The notes under the pieces were generated by a model. The model searched no databases. It was given only the letters and a program-made list of their open reading frames with translations, and had not been told where the DNA came from. A DNA stretch of 64,000 bases from contig LR746277.1 in NCBI GenBank assembly GCA_902729315.2, positions 439,001 through 503,000 of the forward strand, read 5' to 3'. The stretch comes from Spirodela intermedia (taxonomy: Eukaryota > Streptophyta > Magnoliopsida > Alismatales > Araceae). Every line of letters begins with the position of its first letter. Position 1 is the first letter of the stretch. The position numbers and the translations under genes are program-made. Shown here piece after piece: positions 38,345-48,971 of the stretch.

Positions 38345-40965
38345 AGAGAGTGTTGGAGTCTCATATCAGTAATGTTTTGATGACGACAAATATATCTAAA
38401 TAAGATTTAATTATGTATGATTACTCAAACACTATGAATGACATACATGATAATGATTAAAACACACAAGAATGATTGTGATCAAGAACAAAGAATGCAT
38501 AAATCAAACACATATGTGCAAGTGAATCTTTCATAACACACATTGTTCTATTATATGGTTATGCCTACAGAATATATTATGATTTAGTAATGATGATGAA
38601 GATATTAGCATGAATGAAATAACAAAGTATAAGATATGATATAAGAAATTATATGTAAACTATTTCATTCATGTAATGGCAATTCTTTGTGTTATGTACT
38701 GTAAGAGTGTATTGAAAGATAAACATTATGAAATGTTTTCAAAAAACATAATGTTCTGAAGATTTTAGAGTGAGATAACATAAGTTCATAATCAAACATA
38801 TTTAATAACTATATTCATAATCATGAATGACGGGCATGCATATTGAGAGATGAACTTGTGAACTTTGTTCTGATCAAAAAAATCTAAATGTGGTTGAATG
38901 TTGAATTATTGTGAAACTTGATTTATTATCTGGAATCATATTTTGTCCACATTAGAGTCTATCAAGAATGTCCCTATCATGCTATTGGATTAGAAGTGAA
39001 ATGATGAGAGCTGGTATGACTTTAATATTAACAACATATAATAAATGATAAGCATATTACTTCTTCTCAATGATCGAATATATGTCATATGGTCTCATAT
39101 AATTTATTTGAATTTATATTAATTTTAAAATATGTAGACATTGAAAAATTCTAGAAATCTAAGAAAATTTCTAGTATAAATGTACCGTAAATGTCCTCTG
39201 TTGACAAATCGTGAGTTTTGACACATATAGTAGAAAATTTATTTATGAATTATTCTTAAACAAGTTAAAGTATAATCCATCAATATGCATCATGATTGTT
39301 TTAATTATGTGATAAATATTACTGATAGATTTAAATTACATATATTAATGATGTTCTAAGCTGTCTTATGGCTAAAAATAGTACAAAATATGTCAGAAAT
39401 ATCAAAAACATATAATGAAAAATGTAAGACAAACTCAATAAATAAGCTTTTGTGAAGTAAAAAAGTACAGTCAAAATATTCAGACCTCAAAATAGGTGAA
39501 ATTTAAATTCAAGAGTATTATAGTGACAGCATAAAAAGTTGGTCAAAATATTTTAAATGAAAATACATGAACAATGACTGAAACAAGACATGAACTTATG
39601 GCCCATATGATAACCACTAATTGCACAAATCAAAGGTATAAACAAATAAGTTGTTGTCATGTAACTTACACGATGACATACTAGAGTCATACGTGGAAAA
39701 AATGACAAAATAGAAATGACCAAGCTTCAACCTAATATCAAAAGCAAGATCATCTATTGAAGTAGTATGAATATCTGGATAGAAACTTCAAAGTCAACTT
39801 GTAAAAGACTAACACATTTTGAAGCAAAGGAAGACAAGGTTAACCTTACACATTCTAGATGATAACATGTAATCAAAGTTTGTAGATAAAACAACACCCT
39901 CAACGATATTATCCTAAGTCAACCGTGAAGATAAAGATGTATGTTGATTAGTTGAAGATCTGTGGACATGATGGCATACATATGAGTTGCAAGATCTAAG
40001 TAGAAATATGTATGAAGGTAAGAAGCCTAAATTCTAAATGATAACTCATCAATAAAAGATAAACGAAAGACAAGCTAAATAATCTCTTCTACATAGTTCT
40101 TGTCCATTAATTATGAATCTTCAAGTAATATATCTTAGACAATCATCACCATAAAAGAAAACTAAAGAATGAAACATAGTTGAAGGTACTAAAGTATATG
40201 CAGAGCAATGAGAATATATATAAATTAATATGATCATTTTTAAATACTAAAATGATGTGGATCTATTGAAGTATAAGAATGACGAGCTAAGGATGAACAA
40301 ATGCTAATACTGAACAAAGAAATATTTTTAATATTATTTACACGAGCTCAAGAAGAAAATTCATTCAAAGAATGATTCAAAGCTTAATCTTAGTCAATCA
40401 TTTGGAGTGACTTACAAATTAAATAACTATGTTAAAGGCTATATTTCTCCATCAAGTCTTAAGGTAACCTACCTAGTGATTGGCAAATGGGTAAAACTAA
40501 AACACGAGGTGCTGAGAGCTAATCTTCACCTACAGAAGATATTTTTCTTTAATGAGAATTTTATGTTGACTTAGGCACATAGTGTTGTGAGTTAGGGCTT
40601 TCTTGTAAGAGTTTAGATATTTGCGGAGATCAAACAATACTATTATTAAGAGCTGAGCCTGTGAAATTAGCTATGTTTTAGAGAAAATTAGTAGAATTTT
40701 ATACGAGAATCTTTCATTTATAGACATAGCCTAAGAAAGGTAAAGTAAAATAAAATCTGTCTCAAATATTGTTGAAAGTGAGAGAGAAACTTGAGTGAAC
40801 TTGTAGTGAATGGAAAAGATTCAAATTAAGTATATATAAATCAGCTAGACTATATTGGAATGTGTGTCACCATATATATACACATAAAGAAAAATAGAAG
40901 AACACATAGGGAATCAATTCACCCCTTCTCTTAGTACTTCACTTAGCCACATCAAACTTAATAAA
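38345..40965 (+). mobile_element. Possible Sirevirus-type LTR (left arm)
   Basis: AT-rich and without coding capacity. It starts 'tgttggagtc', and 'ttttgatgacgacaaat' follows within 30 bases, a combination I associate with Sirevirus LTR starts; it ends near 'caattcaccccttctc', also reminiscent of Sirevirus LTR ends. No primer binding site is seen to its right. Identity as an LTR is inference. Mirror: about 52,530-55,178. Confidence 0.4.
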
Positions 40966-41900
40966 TACATCTATAAATATCTTTATATTCTAATGGAATA
41001 TAACAATGACTATTTTTTCTAATCAATCTCTCTTATTATCACAATAATATTCTTTTGTAGATACTCAAAATGAGATAAAATGAAGGTCAAGCGTGTGATG
41101 CGAGCAAACTCAAAGTGATTAATGTAAAGAAAAACTATGTTGTATTGAATGAGCCTTGTTGATTGAGTAAAAATAGAATAAACTATCAATACTCGACTAG
41201 CATCTCAACAAAGAGATAGCAACATTCATTGAATATCCCTTCATCTCTTCTTCATCAAATATCTAGAGCATTAATGTTTAACCTACCTTTGAAAGATAAC
41301 CCACAATGGAATCCTTTCATATTTGTTATAAATACAAACGAAAAATCCTGATCTGTTGTGGGAGTCCCTTGAACAATAGTGAGCTCTCTAGAGTTGTGAT
41401 TCTAGAGTAGAGTTTCTAATGAGACTCTATGGGAGCTGATTTCATTAATCAATGGGTGTGATCAAATTATTTGAAGTAGTAGAACTTAAGAACTCGATTA
41501 TTCTTGGAGAGTGGACATAGGCCATGTGCCGAATTACTATAAAATCTTGAGAGTTTTAAAAAATAATGCATCAAAATAGCATAAATTTATTCTTAGTATA
41601 CGCTCCATAACAAACAAATTAGAAGGACAAAATCTTGATAAGTAAAAAAATCAATAGAGAGTAGGAGAGATCCTTGAATTTGCTCAACAAATAGAAGAAG
41701 TCATATCTCATATAGTAGAAATCTAGAGAAGATGGGCTCAATTTTTTTCTTCTATTGCATGATAAATTCTTCAGTTCTTCCATATACATAAATGCATAAA
41801 GTAACTGAACATCTTGTTGACCTTGGTCAATTCGAATTTCTTACCAAATCTGCAAGCGATGGCATAAGGCTCCTTTGACATCCTAGCAAAGAATAAACCT
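40966..41900. other. AT-rich stretch, possible Ty3 LTR or leader remains
   Basis: No exon. A TATA-like 'gttataaatac' near 41,318 followed by an 'agagttgtgattctagagtag' type segment could be LTR remains of the Ty3 element to its right. No second LTR is available within the arm for comparison. Confidence 0.3.
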
Positions 41901-44465
41901 TAACTCATCGGGAGGTAATTTTAAATTCTCTATTAAATAGGGCATTTGATTGGGGTCTAAAATTTTAGTGACATATTCATAGTAGACCAATTTCCATCTT
42001 AGTTGACACTAGAGTCTCCCATACTTTCATCACCCATCTGCTAGTTGAAGAACTCAATCTTTTAGTGTCGATGGTCTCAAACTATCAAGTTACCACCAAA
42101 CAAGAGAAGTGGTGTCAAGAACCTATAAGTGCAAACATCTCAATATTGACTTGCTAGTGATATCTATCTATGTTGATCTTGCCATGACAATGGATATCAT
42201 TATTGAACTCCACTAGATGAAGAATCAAAGAAATGGAGAATTTGATTTCAAAAGATGGACTCATTCCTTTTGTGCTTGAACAGAAGAGGTCGTGTTGATG
42301 GTAGACCCCCTTTAAATCATCAAATCTATCAATCTTCAAATCATGGTGGAGCCATGTGAATTATTTCAACTCACCCCTAGTGATCTCGAAGAAATCCTCT
42401 TGCCCTTGACAACCAAGTTAAAAAAATCAATTCTTAGAAATATTTGAAGAGACATCAAGGGGCTTCCTAGACCATAAAATGTCATTAGAACCTAGAAGTA
42501 AACCGATCCACATACAACCTATCAGATATCCATATTTTCAAAAAAAATGAAATTAGGAAAATATGTGGGTTAAATGTTAGTCATATGGATCATTCAACAT
42601 TCACACAATTCATTCTTTAGCTTCTTGCCTTTCTCATAAATAAATAAAAAGACAGATGTGATGATTTGTGTGGATTATTGTGTTTGTAAACAAGGTTACC
42701 ATTCCTGATTGCTTTTCCATACTAGTGGCTGAAGAATTGATGGATGAGCTGTACAAAACGTAATTATTTTCTAAACTAGATTCATGATTTAGATACCACC
42801 AGATCAAGGTGTGCGAGGTATGATTAAAATTGCATTAAGAACTCATGAATGTCATTAAGAGTTTCTTGCAATGTCTCATGGGCTCACCAATGCCCTAGCA
42901 ACCTCAAATCGACCATGAACAAAACTTTTCTAATATTTTACATCAGTTTGTCATATAATTTTTAATAATATCCTAATTTACAATAAGTATGAAGACAATG
43001 ATCACATGTCCTAGATATTTTGAATTATGCAAGAGCATCACTTTCGTATTAATCCCAAGAAGTTAACTTCTGGACAGCAATGGGTCTCATACTTGGGCCA
43101 TTGGATTTCAACTAACAAGATTGTCATGGACCCTAAAAAGGTTGTCATTGTCATATGGTGGCCGTCCCCACCAACCTCTATGAGCTCTGTCGATTCTCAA
43201 TTAAATGACATGGTGACCCTGCCCACTTACAGCTCATATCTAATGATCTAGAATAGATTAGGCCACGAAAATTGATAGATTAGCCGTACATGTGTGCCTC
43301 TCTACCTGTGTAACTCATGTATTTAGGATGCCATTTAATGGGGGCAGAGAACCTAACTTTGGATGCCTCAATGTTGAGCCAACTTGCATGAAACATCATT
43401 GAAGTTTCATATCATTGTTGATGTGTTTTTGTTGATCCAAGTGCTATTATACATTTTGGATCATAAAGAAGGTTTCCTTGAAGATAAAAGCGTATAACCT
43501 TGGAGAAATATGAAGGCTCGAAGTAAGTTTTTTAGATCTAGTATGTTCTGCATAATGAATTTAGATAGTCATAACCTTATAATAAATAGACTTTGGGTTT
43601 AGATTCGATCTTTTAATCATTCAACAAGTGTCTCACTCTCTATTCACCATTCACCTTTAAATTTCCTTTTTCCCACTCTTAGATTGCATGACATCTATCT
43701 TGTTCTTCTCTCATTAATCATTCTCTCACCTCTGATCATCATATTCCATTTAATTGGAATGGTGGCTACCAAAGCACATGTTTCTCATTCCTTGTGGTTC
43801 AATTTGGTCTTACCTAGTTAGTTTTCAGTTAGTTTCAGCCTAAATATTAAATTATTTGATAGATAAGATCCTCGAATTCAATGACATTCAAGTGATGATT
43901 TTGAAGTCATGAAAGTTCATACTTAACCTATTAAGAAAATTCCACATAACTCGACTATTGAAGGGCACTCTAATTTTCTATGAATTTCCTTGTAACTAGC
44001 TCGCAGCATTTGGTGAATGAGCATGAAGGGTTACGTGCGAAGTGTGTAGCGGTATGTGTCATCTACTAAACCAACACGTCCGAAGCTCTCTCACTATAGA
44101 CTCTTTAGTTGCTATTGATTCTAGAGTGAATTTATAAAGATTTAGAAAGATCTAACCATAGATTATATTAAAGGATTACCCAATTCTAGCATATGGAATG
44201 TAAAATTGGTGGTCGTGGATTTTCTAAGCAAATATGCCCACTTCTCAACCCTTGACATCTATTTACAAATCAATACATTGTGGATAATTTTTTCCAGGAT
44301 ATTATTCGGCTGCGCAAACATTTCGAGTTTATTCTGGTCAATCCCGATTACATTTTTATGAGTAAACTTTGATAGTAATTATCTAGGCTTCAACAAATCA
44401 TTTTATACCACCTTCAGACGGACAGTTGGATGTCCTGAACAAAGGGCTGGAAACGTCTCAGTGGC
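41901..44465 (+). pseudogene. Ty3/gypsy pol remains (protease, RT, integrase; left arm)
   Basis: Plus strand. Protease near 41,990-42,060: 'ILVDTRVSHTFITHLLVEE' (D-T-R-V-S instead of D-S/T-G-A-S). RT: 'MICVDYCV' near 42,660, 'LTNALATSN' near 42,885, 'NILIYNKYEDN' near 42,970, then the open frame 43,027-43,251 with 'MQEHHFRINPKK' and 'VSYLGHWIS'. Integrase near 44,340-44,460: 'HLQTDGQLDVLN'. Numerous stops. Sequence is cut at about 44,465. Mirror: 48,972-51,570. Confidence 0.7.
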
Positions 44466-44802
44466 AGAAGTGGCTTCCTTCGTAAGGATAACGTATAACA
44501 CCTTCAGCGGCCAAATCATGGTTTACCGCCAACTATAACAGCTTAGTAGGGATAACGTATTTCCTTCGTTTTCTGGTATACAGAATGATCGGGACGCCCG
44601 GCTCCAATCGTCCGGCGGAGGATGGAGGGGGCGGGGGGGAGAGGGCAAGGTTTGACGGTCTTTTGGCATCTTCTGGCCCCCGTGGCGGTGCCTATCAGCA
44701 TCACCCCCGTGGCCGTGAGGGTCATCGCTCCCGCAAGGAGAGGTCGTGAGGGTCTTCCTCTGTTCCGGGGGAGCGGGGACCGTCGCATTCTCCTTCCCAA
44801 CC
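44466..44802. other. Rearranged segment with family X 5'-like remains
   Basis: Two partially repeated strings ('aaggataacgtat' near 44,486 and 'agggataacgtat' near 44,548). From about 44,590 'cgcccggctccaatcg' resembles the antisense start region of family X copy 45.3-45.7 kb ('cgcccggctccattcg'), followed by a G-rich tract and GC-rich sequence. No intact gene. Mirror: 48,635-48,971. Confidence 0.45.
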
Positions 44803-44945
44803 TAGGTTATGTTTAATTCAGATTGAGGCAATTTATTACGGAGAAGCTTCTGGACTGGTGCTTCCACGCTGCTTGTGCTCTATGTGAGTCACTGTAAAGG
44901 AAGATTTTCTCTCTCTACCTTGTCGAAGAAGGAATTGGGCTTTGG
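44803..44945 (-). repeat. Q element copy, diverged
   Basis: Reverse-oriented Q element: 'cccaacctaggttatg', 'tttattacggagaagcttct', 'ggactggtgcttcc', 'tctctctctacc'. Mirror: 48,490-48,640. Confidence 0.65.
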
Positions 44946-45251
44946 GAATTGGTAATCTGCCCTCTGCTCACCGCTGAAGAACCGATGAAACTGAGGACGA
45001 TCCAAGTGGCTGTCAACCTAATTCCCCCAGTAAAAAAATATTATTATTTTCAGAAATCAGGAAAAACATTATATTCACACGAAATAAAGGCACAAACTTT
45101 ACATAGGCAAGCCACGAAACATGGCGGAGAGGTCCTGACTGGTCCAATCCGTCCGTACGGGATGGGAAAGATGTGCACACAGCTTGATCATCATGGCGGT
45201 TTTTGAGTCCCGAAGTTCTCCCTCTCTCTCTCTCTGTTTCTTCAGTGTCCT

Positions 45252-45688
45252 TCAGCAGTTAGCAAGGGGCAGAGTTGTCGTCCTCGACACCTGTAGCGCA
45301 GCTGGGACGGCTGCTCCGAGATGCTTCAGCGGGATGAGGCCGCACCATGCTTGGAAAGCCAGAGTGAGGACTCTGAGGATGCAGGCGGCGGCCAACAGCT
45401 TGCCCGGGTGACGTTGGGCAGAACTCGGGGCTGACTTTGGATTCGAGAGGATCCACACGAGCAAAGAGAAGAGGAAGAGAGTGATGTAGGCGATGAACAG
45501 CCACCAGGATCTTTCGAGGCGTGGATCTGAACTCAAAGCCCCTGCGGCCATCAGAAACATTGCCTTGGTGCCGGGGATCAGCTGCACCCCGCTTCCGAGG
45601 ACAGCTGGAATGCAACTGCCAACTTGCCGCCGCTGCCCTCGCCACCGCCTCCGTCGTCTTTGATTGGAAGAATGACGCCCGGCTCCAT
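45252..45688 (-). pseudogene. Family X copy, two-base frameshift
   Basis: Minus strand from 45,688: 'MEPGVILPIKDDGGGGEGSG', then 'KLAVAFQLSSEA', then a G run near 45,588 adds two bases and a stop follows. Reading resumes in another frame with 'VQLIPGTKAMFLMAAGALSS', 'WWLFIAYITLFLFSLLVWIL' and 'KLLAAACILRVLTLAFQAW' to a stop at 45,252. Otherwise it is the best-preserved member of the TMxMFL subgroup. The same frameshift is in the mirror copy at 47,749-48,185. Confidence 0.75.
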
Positions 45689-46065
45689 TCGCCCGAGGGA
45701 GGAGGGAGGAAGGGCGAGGCTTGAACGGAGTGCTCAACTCGCAGATTTACCGCGGTCCGTCGCCACCGTCTCTCCCCTTTAAATCCTATTTTAAGAAAGC
45801 GGGTGCTAGTGCCGTCCTTCTCATTCTTGATAGTCTGCGCTCCGCATCTAGGAAGCTTCCTCAAAAGCTTTGACTTTTCCATCCCTCCGTATCCAAGCCG
45901 ATCCCGAAGGAGAAAATAATATTCTTTTGGAAAAAATTTAAAAAATTCGACCCCGAAGGAAAAGATGTAGTTTGCCGGCGACGCCCTACATTCGGGAACC
46001 AGAGTGCGGCACCCGGCGGATGAAAATAACAATCCCGACGGCCCCACCCCTTCCCCCGATTTCAT

Positions 46066-46075
46066 CTATATACAT
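46066..46075 (+). promoter_or_regulatory. TATA-like box of the spacer family X gene
   Basis: 'ctatatacat' in the context 'ttcccccgatttcat', homologous to the TATA boxes at 31,221 and 63,014-63,027. It carries a T-to-C-type change that breaks the alternating TA run. About 190 bases upstream of the start codon. Confidence 0.5.
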
Positions 46076-46258
46076 GGACGCAACTCCGCTTTTCATACTG
46101 CCTCCCTCCCTCCCTCCCTCCCTCTCCTTCGGGGGACGCTCCGCCGGGGAAGAAGACGCCCAACCAGAGTGCTCCCCCCCGCTTTGCACACTGCCTTCCA
46201 TCTTCTTCTCATCCTTCCCAATTCCCTCGTCCATCTTGTAGGGGTGCGTGGAAGACTC

Positions 46259-46684
46259 ATGATGGAGGCGGCCGCGGCCGCGGGGGATGTCATCATTGCC
46301 GCCCTTCCGATCAACGACGATGGAGGCGGGCAGGAGGCCAGCGGCGGCGAGCTGGAAGTCGCGTTGCAAGTAGGATCAGAGTCACTCGACATACTGAAAT
46401 CTCTGCTCATCTTAATTACTTCGGATGCAGTCCCCTGGTGCCTGTTCATCGCGTACATGACTCTCTACGCCTTGGCTCTTGTGGTGTGGATCCTCTGCCA
46501 TCCGTCGTCGGCAGCGCCGAGATTATTAGCCCAACGCCGGCAGCAGGGGAAGTTGCTGGGCGCCGCCTACGTCCTCAGAGTCCTCGTGCAAGTTTTGTGG
46601 GGCCTCACCGCGCGGCAGGATTTCCGCGTAGCCGTCCTCGCGGGGTTGCAGTTGTTCAGGACGACGATACGGGCAGAAGCTTGA
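46259..46684 (+). CDS. Family X small membrane protein, intact (141 aa, palindrome spacer)
   Basis: Nearly identical to the protein from 31,322: same Ala run, acidic Gly-rich segment, membrane segment 'CLFIAYMTLYALALVVWIL' (one Leu to Val change), 'LLAQRRQQGKLLGAAYVLR' (two changes) and 'VAVLAGLQLFRTTIR' with end 'AEA' instead of 'PQA'. Start by conservation with the other two copies; upstream in-frame codons are not conserved. It keeps the 5' leader with the CCCTC-rich tract that the left-arm copy has lost. Function unknown. Confidence 0.6.
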   Translation: MMEAAAAAGDVIIAALPINDDGGGQEASGGELEVALQVGSESLDILKSLLILITSDAVPWCLFIAYMTLYALALVVWILCHPSSAAPRLLAQRRQQGKLLGAAYVLRVLVQVLWGLTARQDFRVAVLAGLQLFRTTIRAEA

Positions 46685-46923
46685 GTGAACCAGTTTCAGG
46701 TTCTTAGAACCGAAGCTATAGTAGATGATCTCTCGAGTGAATCGGGGAGGTGTTTATTTACCGTTTTACCCCTAGATAGTGATCTCTCTTCGTCGTTAGT
46801 TTTCCATCCAACGGCGGAGGATGGCCCAAGGATCATCTGGGTGTGGATCCAATAAGGAAGGAGGTGTGAGGAATTGATCTAGATATATTTAAACAAACAG
46901 AAGGAACATTAGTTTGATTCCCA

Positions 46924-47400
46924 ATTACTTCTTCAGATGAGGTGGAGAGAGAGAGAGATAAAATCCCCATTCACCGTGATGCACATGGACTACAAGCAAC
47001 GCAGAAGCACCAGTCCAGAAGCTTCTCCGTAATAAATTAACATAATCTGATATAATATTTATTCTTAAATACACAAAAAATAAATATTGTAAGAATTTTT
47101 AAACATAATCTAGGTTGGGAAGGGGAATAGTGGGCTGAGCAGAAAAGCCCAGCGTCCGAAGCCCACACTATTCCTTCCTCAGACGAGGTAGAGAGAGATA
47201 AAATCCCCCTTCACCGTGTTGCACATGGGCCACAAGCAGCGGAGAAGCACCAGTCCAGAAGCTTCTCCGTAATAGATTGATATATTCTGAATTAATATTT
47301 ATTATTAAATAGATAACATTAAATATTGCAAGAATTCTTAAACATAAGCTAGGTTGGGAAGGGGAATAGTGAGCCGACCAGATCAGCCCAGCGAGTCCGA
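46924..47400 (+). repeat. Two Q elements in tandem
   Basis: 46,924-47,160 matches the left-arm Q element closely. 47,161-47,400 repeats the same order ('cttcctcagacgaggtagag', 'aaaatccccc', 'gaagcaccagtccagaag', 'ctaggttgggaaggggaat', 'gcccagcg') with many substitutions. An older tandem duplicate downstream of the spacer gene. Confidence 0.8.
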
Positions 47401-47748
47401 GTTTTTACTTCGATTTGGATCGGCCCAGCAGCATGATGTCTTCGAAGGACTGAAGCATCTTCATTCATTGACTTAAAATTCTTGTCTTTATTGATGGCAT
47501 TTCAGTTTCTATCTTGACTGTTCTATGCTTTTTAGGCGGATTGGAGGCGGAGGGATGGAAAAGTCAAAGCTTTTGAGGAAGCTTCCTAGATGCGGAGCGC
47601 AGACTATCAAGAATGAGAAGGACGGCACTAGCACCCGCTTTCTTAAAATAGGATTTAAAGGGGAGAGACGGTGGCGACGGACCGCGGTAAATCTGCGAGT
47701 TGAGCCCTCCGTTCAAGCCTCGCCCTTCCTCCCTCCTCCCTCGGGCGA

Positions 47749-48185
47749 ATGGAGCCGGGCGTCATTCTTCCAATCAAAGACGACGGAGGCGGTGGCGAGG
47801 GCAGCGGCGGCAAGTTGGCAGTTGCATTCCAGCTGTCCTCGGAAGCGGGGTGCAGCTGATCCCCGGCACCAAGGCAATGTTTCTGATGGCCGCAGGGGCT
47901 TTGAGTTCAGATCCACGCCTCGAAAGATCCTGGTGGCTGTTCATCGCCTACATCACTCTCTTCCTCTTCTCTTTGCTCGTGTGGATCCTCTCGAATCCAA
48001 AGTCAGCCCCGAGTTCTGCCCAACGTCACCCGGGCAAGCTGTTGGCCGCCGCCTGCATCCTCAGAGTCCTCACTCTGGCTTTCCAAGCATGGTGCGGCCT
48101 CATCCCGCTGAAGCATCTCGGAGCAGCCGTCCCAGCTGCGCTACAGGTGTCGAGGACGACAACTCTGCCCCTTGCTAACTGCTGA
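47749..48185 (+). pseudogene. Family X copy, two-base frameshift (mirror of 45,252-45,688)
   Basis: Same sequence as the left-arm copy in reverse complement, including the G-run frameshift near 47,849. The C-terminal frame is open to 48,185. Confidence 0.75.
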
Positions 48186-48489
48186 AGGACACTGAAGAAA
48201 CAGAGAGAGAGAGAGGGAGAACTTCGGGACTCAAAAACCGCCATGATGATCAAGCTGTGTGCACATCTTTCCCATCCCGTACGGACGGATTGGACCAGTC
48301 AGGACCTCTCCGCCATGTTTCGTGGCTTGCCTATGTAAAGTTTGTGCCTTTATTTCGTGTGAATATAATGTTTTTCCTGATTTCTGAAAATAATAATATT
48401 TTTTTACTGGGGGAATTAGGTTGACAGCCACTTGGATCGTCCTCAGTTTCATCGGTTCTTCAGCGGTGAGCAGAGGGCAGATTACCAAT

Positions 48490-48640
48490 TCCCAAAGCCC
48501 AATTCCTTCTTCGACAAGGTAGAGAGAGAAAATCTTCCTTTACAGTGACTCACATAGAGCACAAGCAGCGTGGAAGCACCAGTCCAGAAGCTTCTCCGTA
48601 ATAAATTGCCTCAATCTGAATTAAACATAACCTAGGTTGG
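48490..48640 (+). repeat. Q element copy, diverged (mirror)
   Basis: Mirror of 44,803-44,945, apparently identical by eye. Confidence 0.65.
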
Positions 48641-48971
48641 GAAGGAGAATGCGACGGTCCCCGCTCCCCCGGAACAGAGGAAGACCCTCACGACCTCTCC
48701 TTGCGGGAGCGATGACCCTCACGGCCACGGGGGTGATGCTGATAGGCACCGCCACGGGGGCCAGAAGATGCCAAAAGACCGTCAAACCTTGCCCTCTCCC
48801 CCCCGCCCCCTCCATCCTCCGCCGGACGATTGGAGCCGGGCGTCCCGATCATTCTGTATACCAGAAAACGAAGGAAATACGTTATCCCTACTAAGCTGTT
48901 ATAGTTGGCGGTAAACCATGATTTGGCCGCTGAAGGTGTTATACGTTATCCTTACGAAGGAAGCCACTTCT
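48641..48971. other. Mirror of the rearranged segment at 44.47-44.80 kb
   Basis: Same content in reverse complement. No additional feature. Confidence 0.4.

Larger units (their letters stand above)
31207..45889. repeat. Left arm of the giant palindrome
   Basis: Reverse complement of 47,548-63,040. Paired coordinates sum to 93,437 near the centre (45,889 with 47,548; 44,543 with 48,894), 93,471 at 42 kb, 93,523 at 37.5 kb, 93,510 at 33.5 kb, then about 94,091 at 32 kb. Correspondence is therefore continuous, with only small indels plus one 541-base difference near 32.78 kb. Long stretches are base-identical by eye, including repeats and pseudogenes. The outer limit is about 31,207: beyond it the two sides diverge just upstream of a shared TATA box. 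Confidence 0.9.
45890..47547. repeat. Spacer of the giant palindrome
   Basis: 1,658 bases that do not pair across the axis. About 45,965-45,990 carries the P-module-end string 'gccggcgacgccctacatt'. 46,000-47,160 is a direct (same-strand) copy of about 31,160-32,230 from the left arm. 47,161-47,400 is a second Q element, and 47,400-47,547 has no recognised content. Confidence 0.85.

Noticed and set aside
45259-46065. 268-codon open frame on the minus strand (and the 217-codon mirror at 47,525-48,178)
   Set aside because: It runs in the wrong phase through a family X pseudogene; its peptide is a frame shadow and its 5' part crosses the palindrome boundary.
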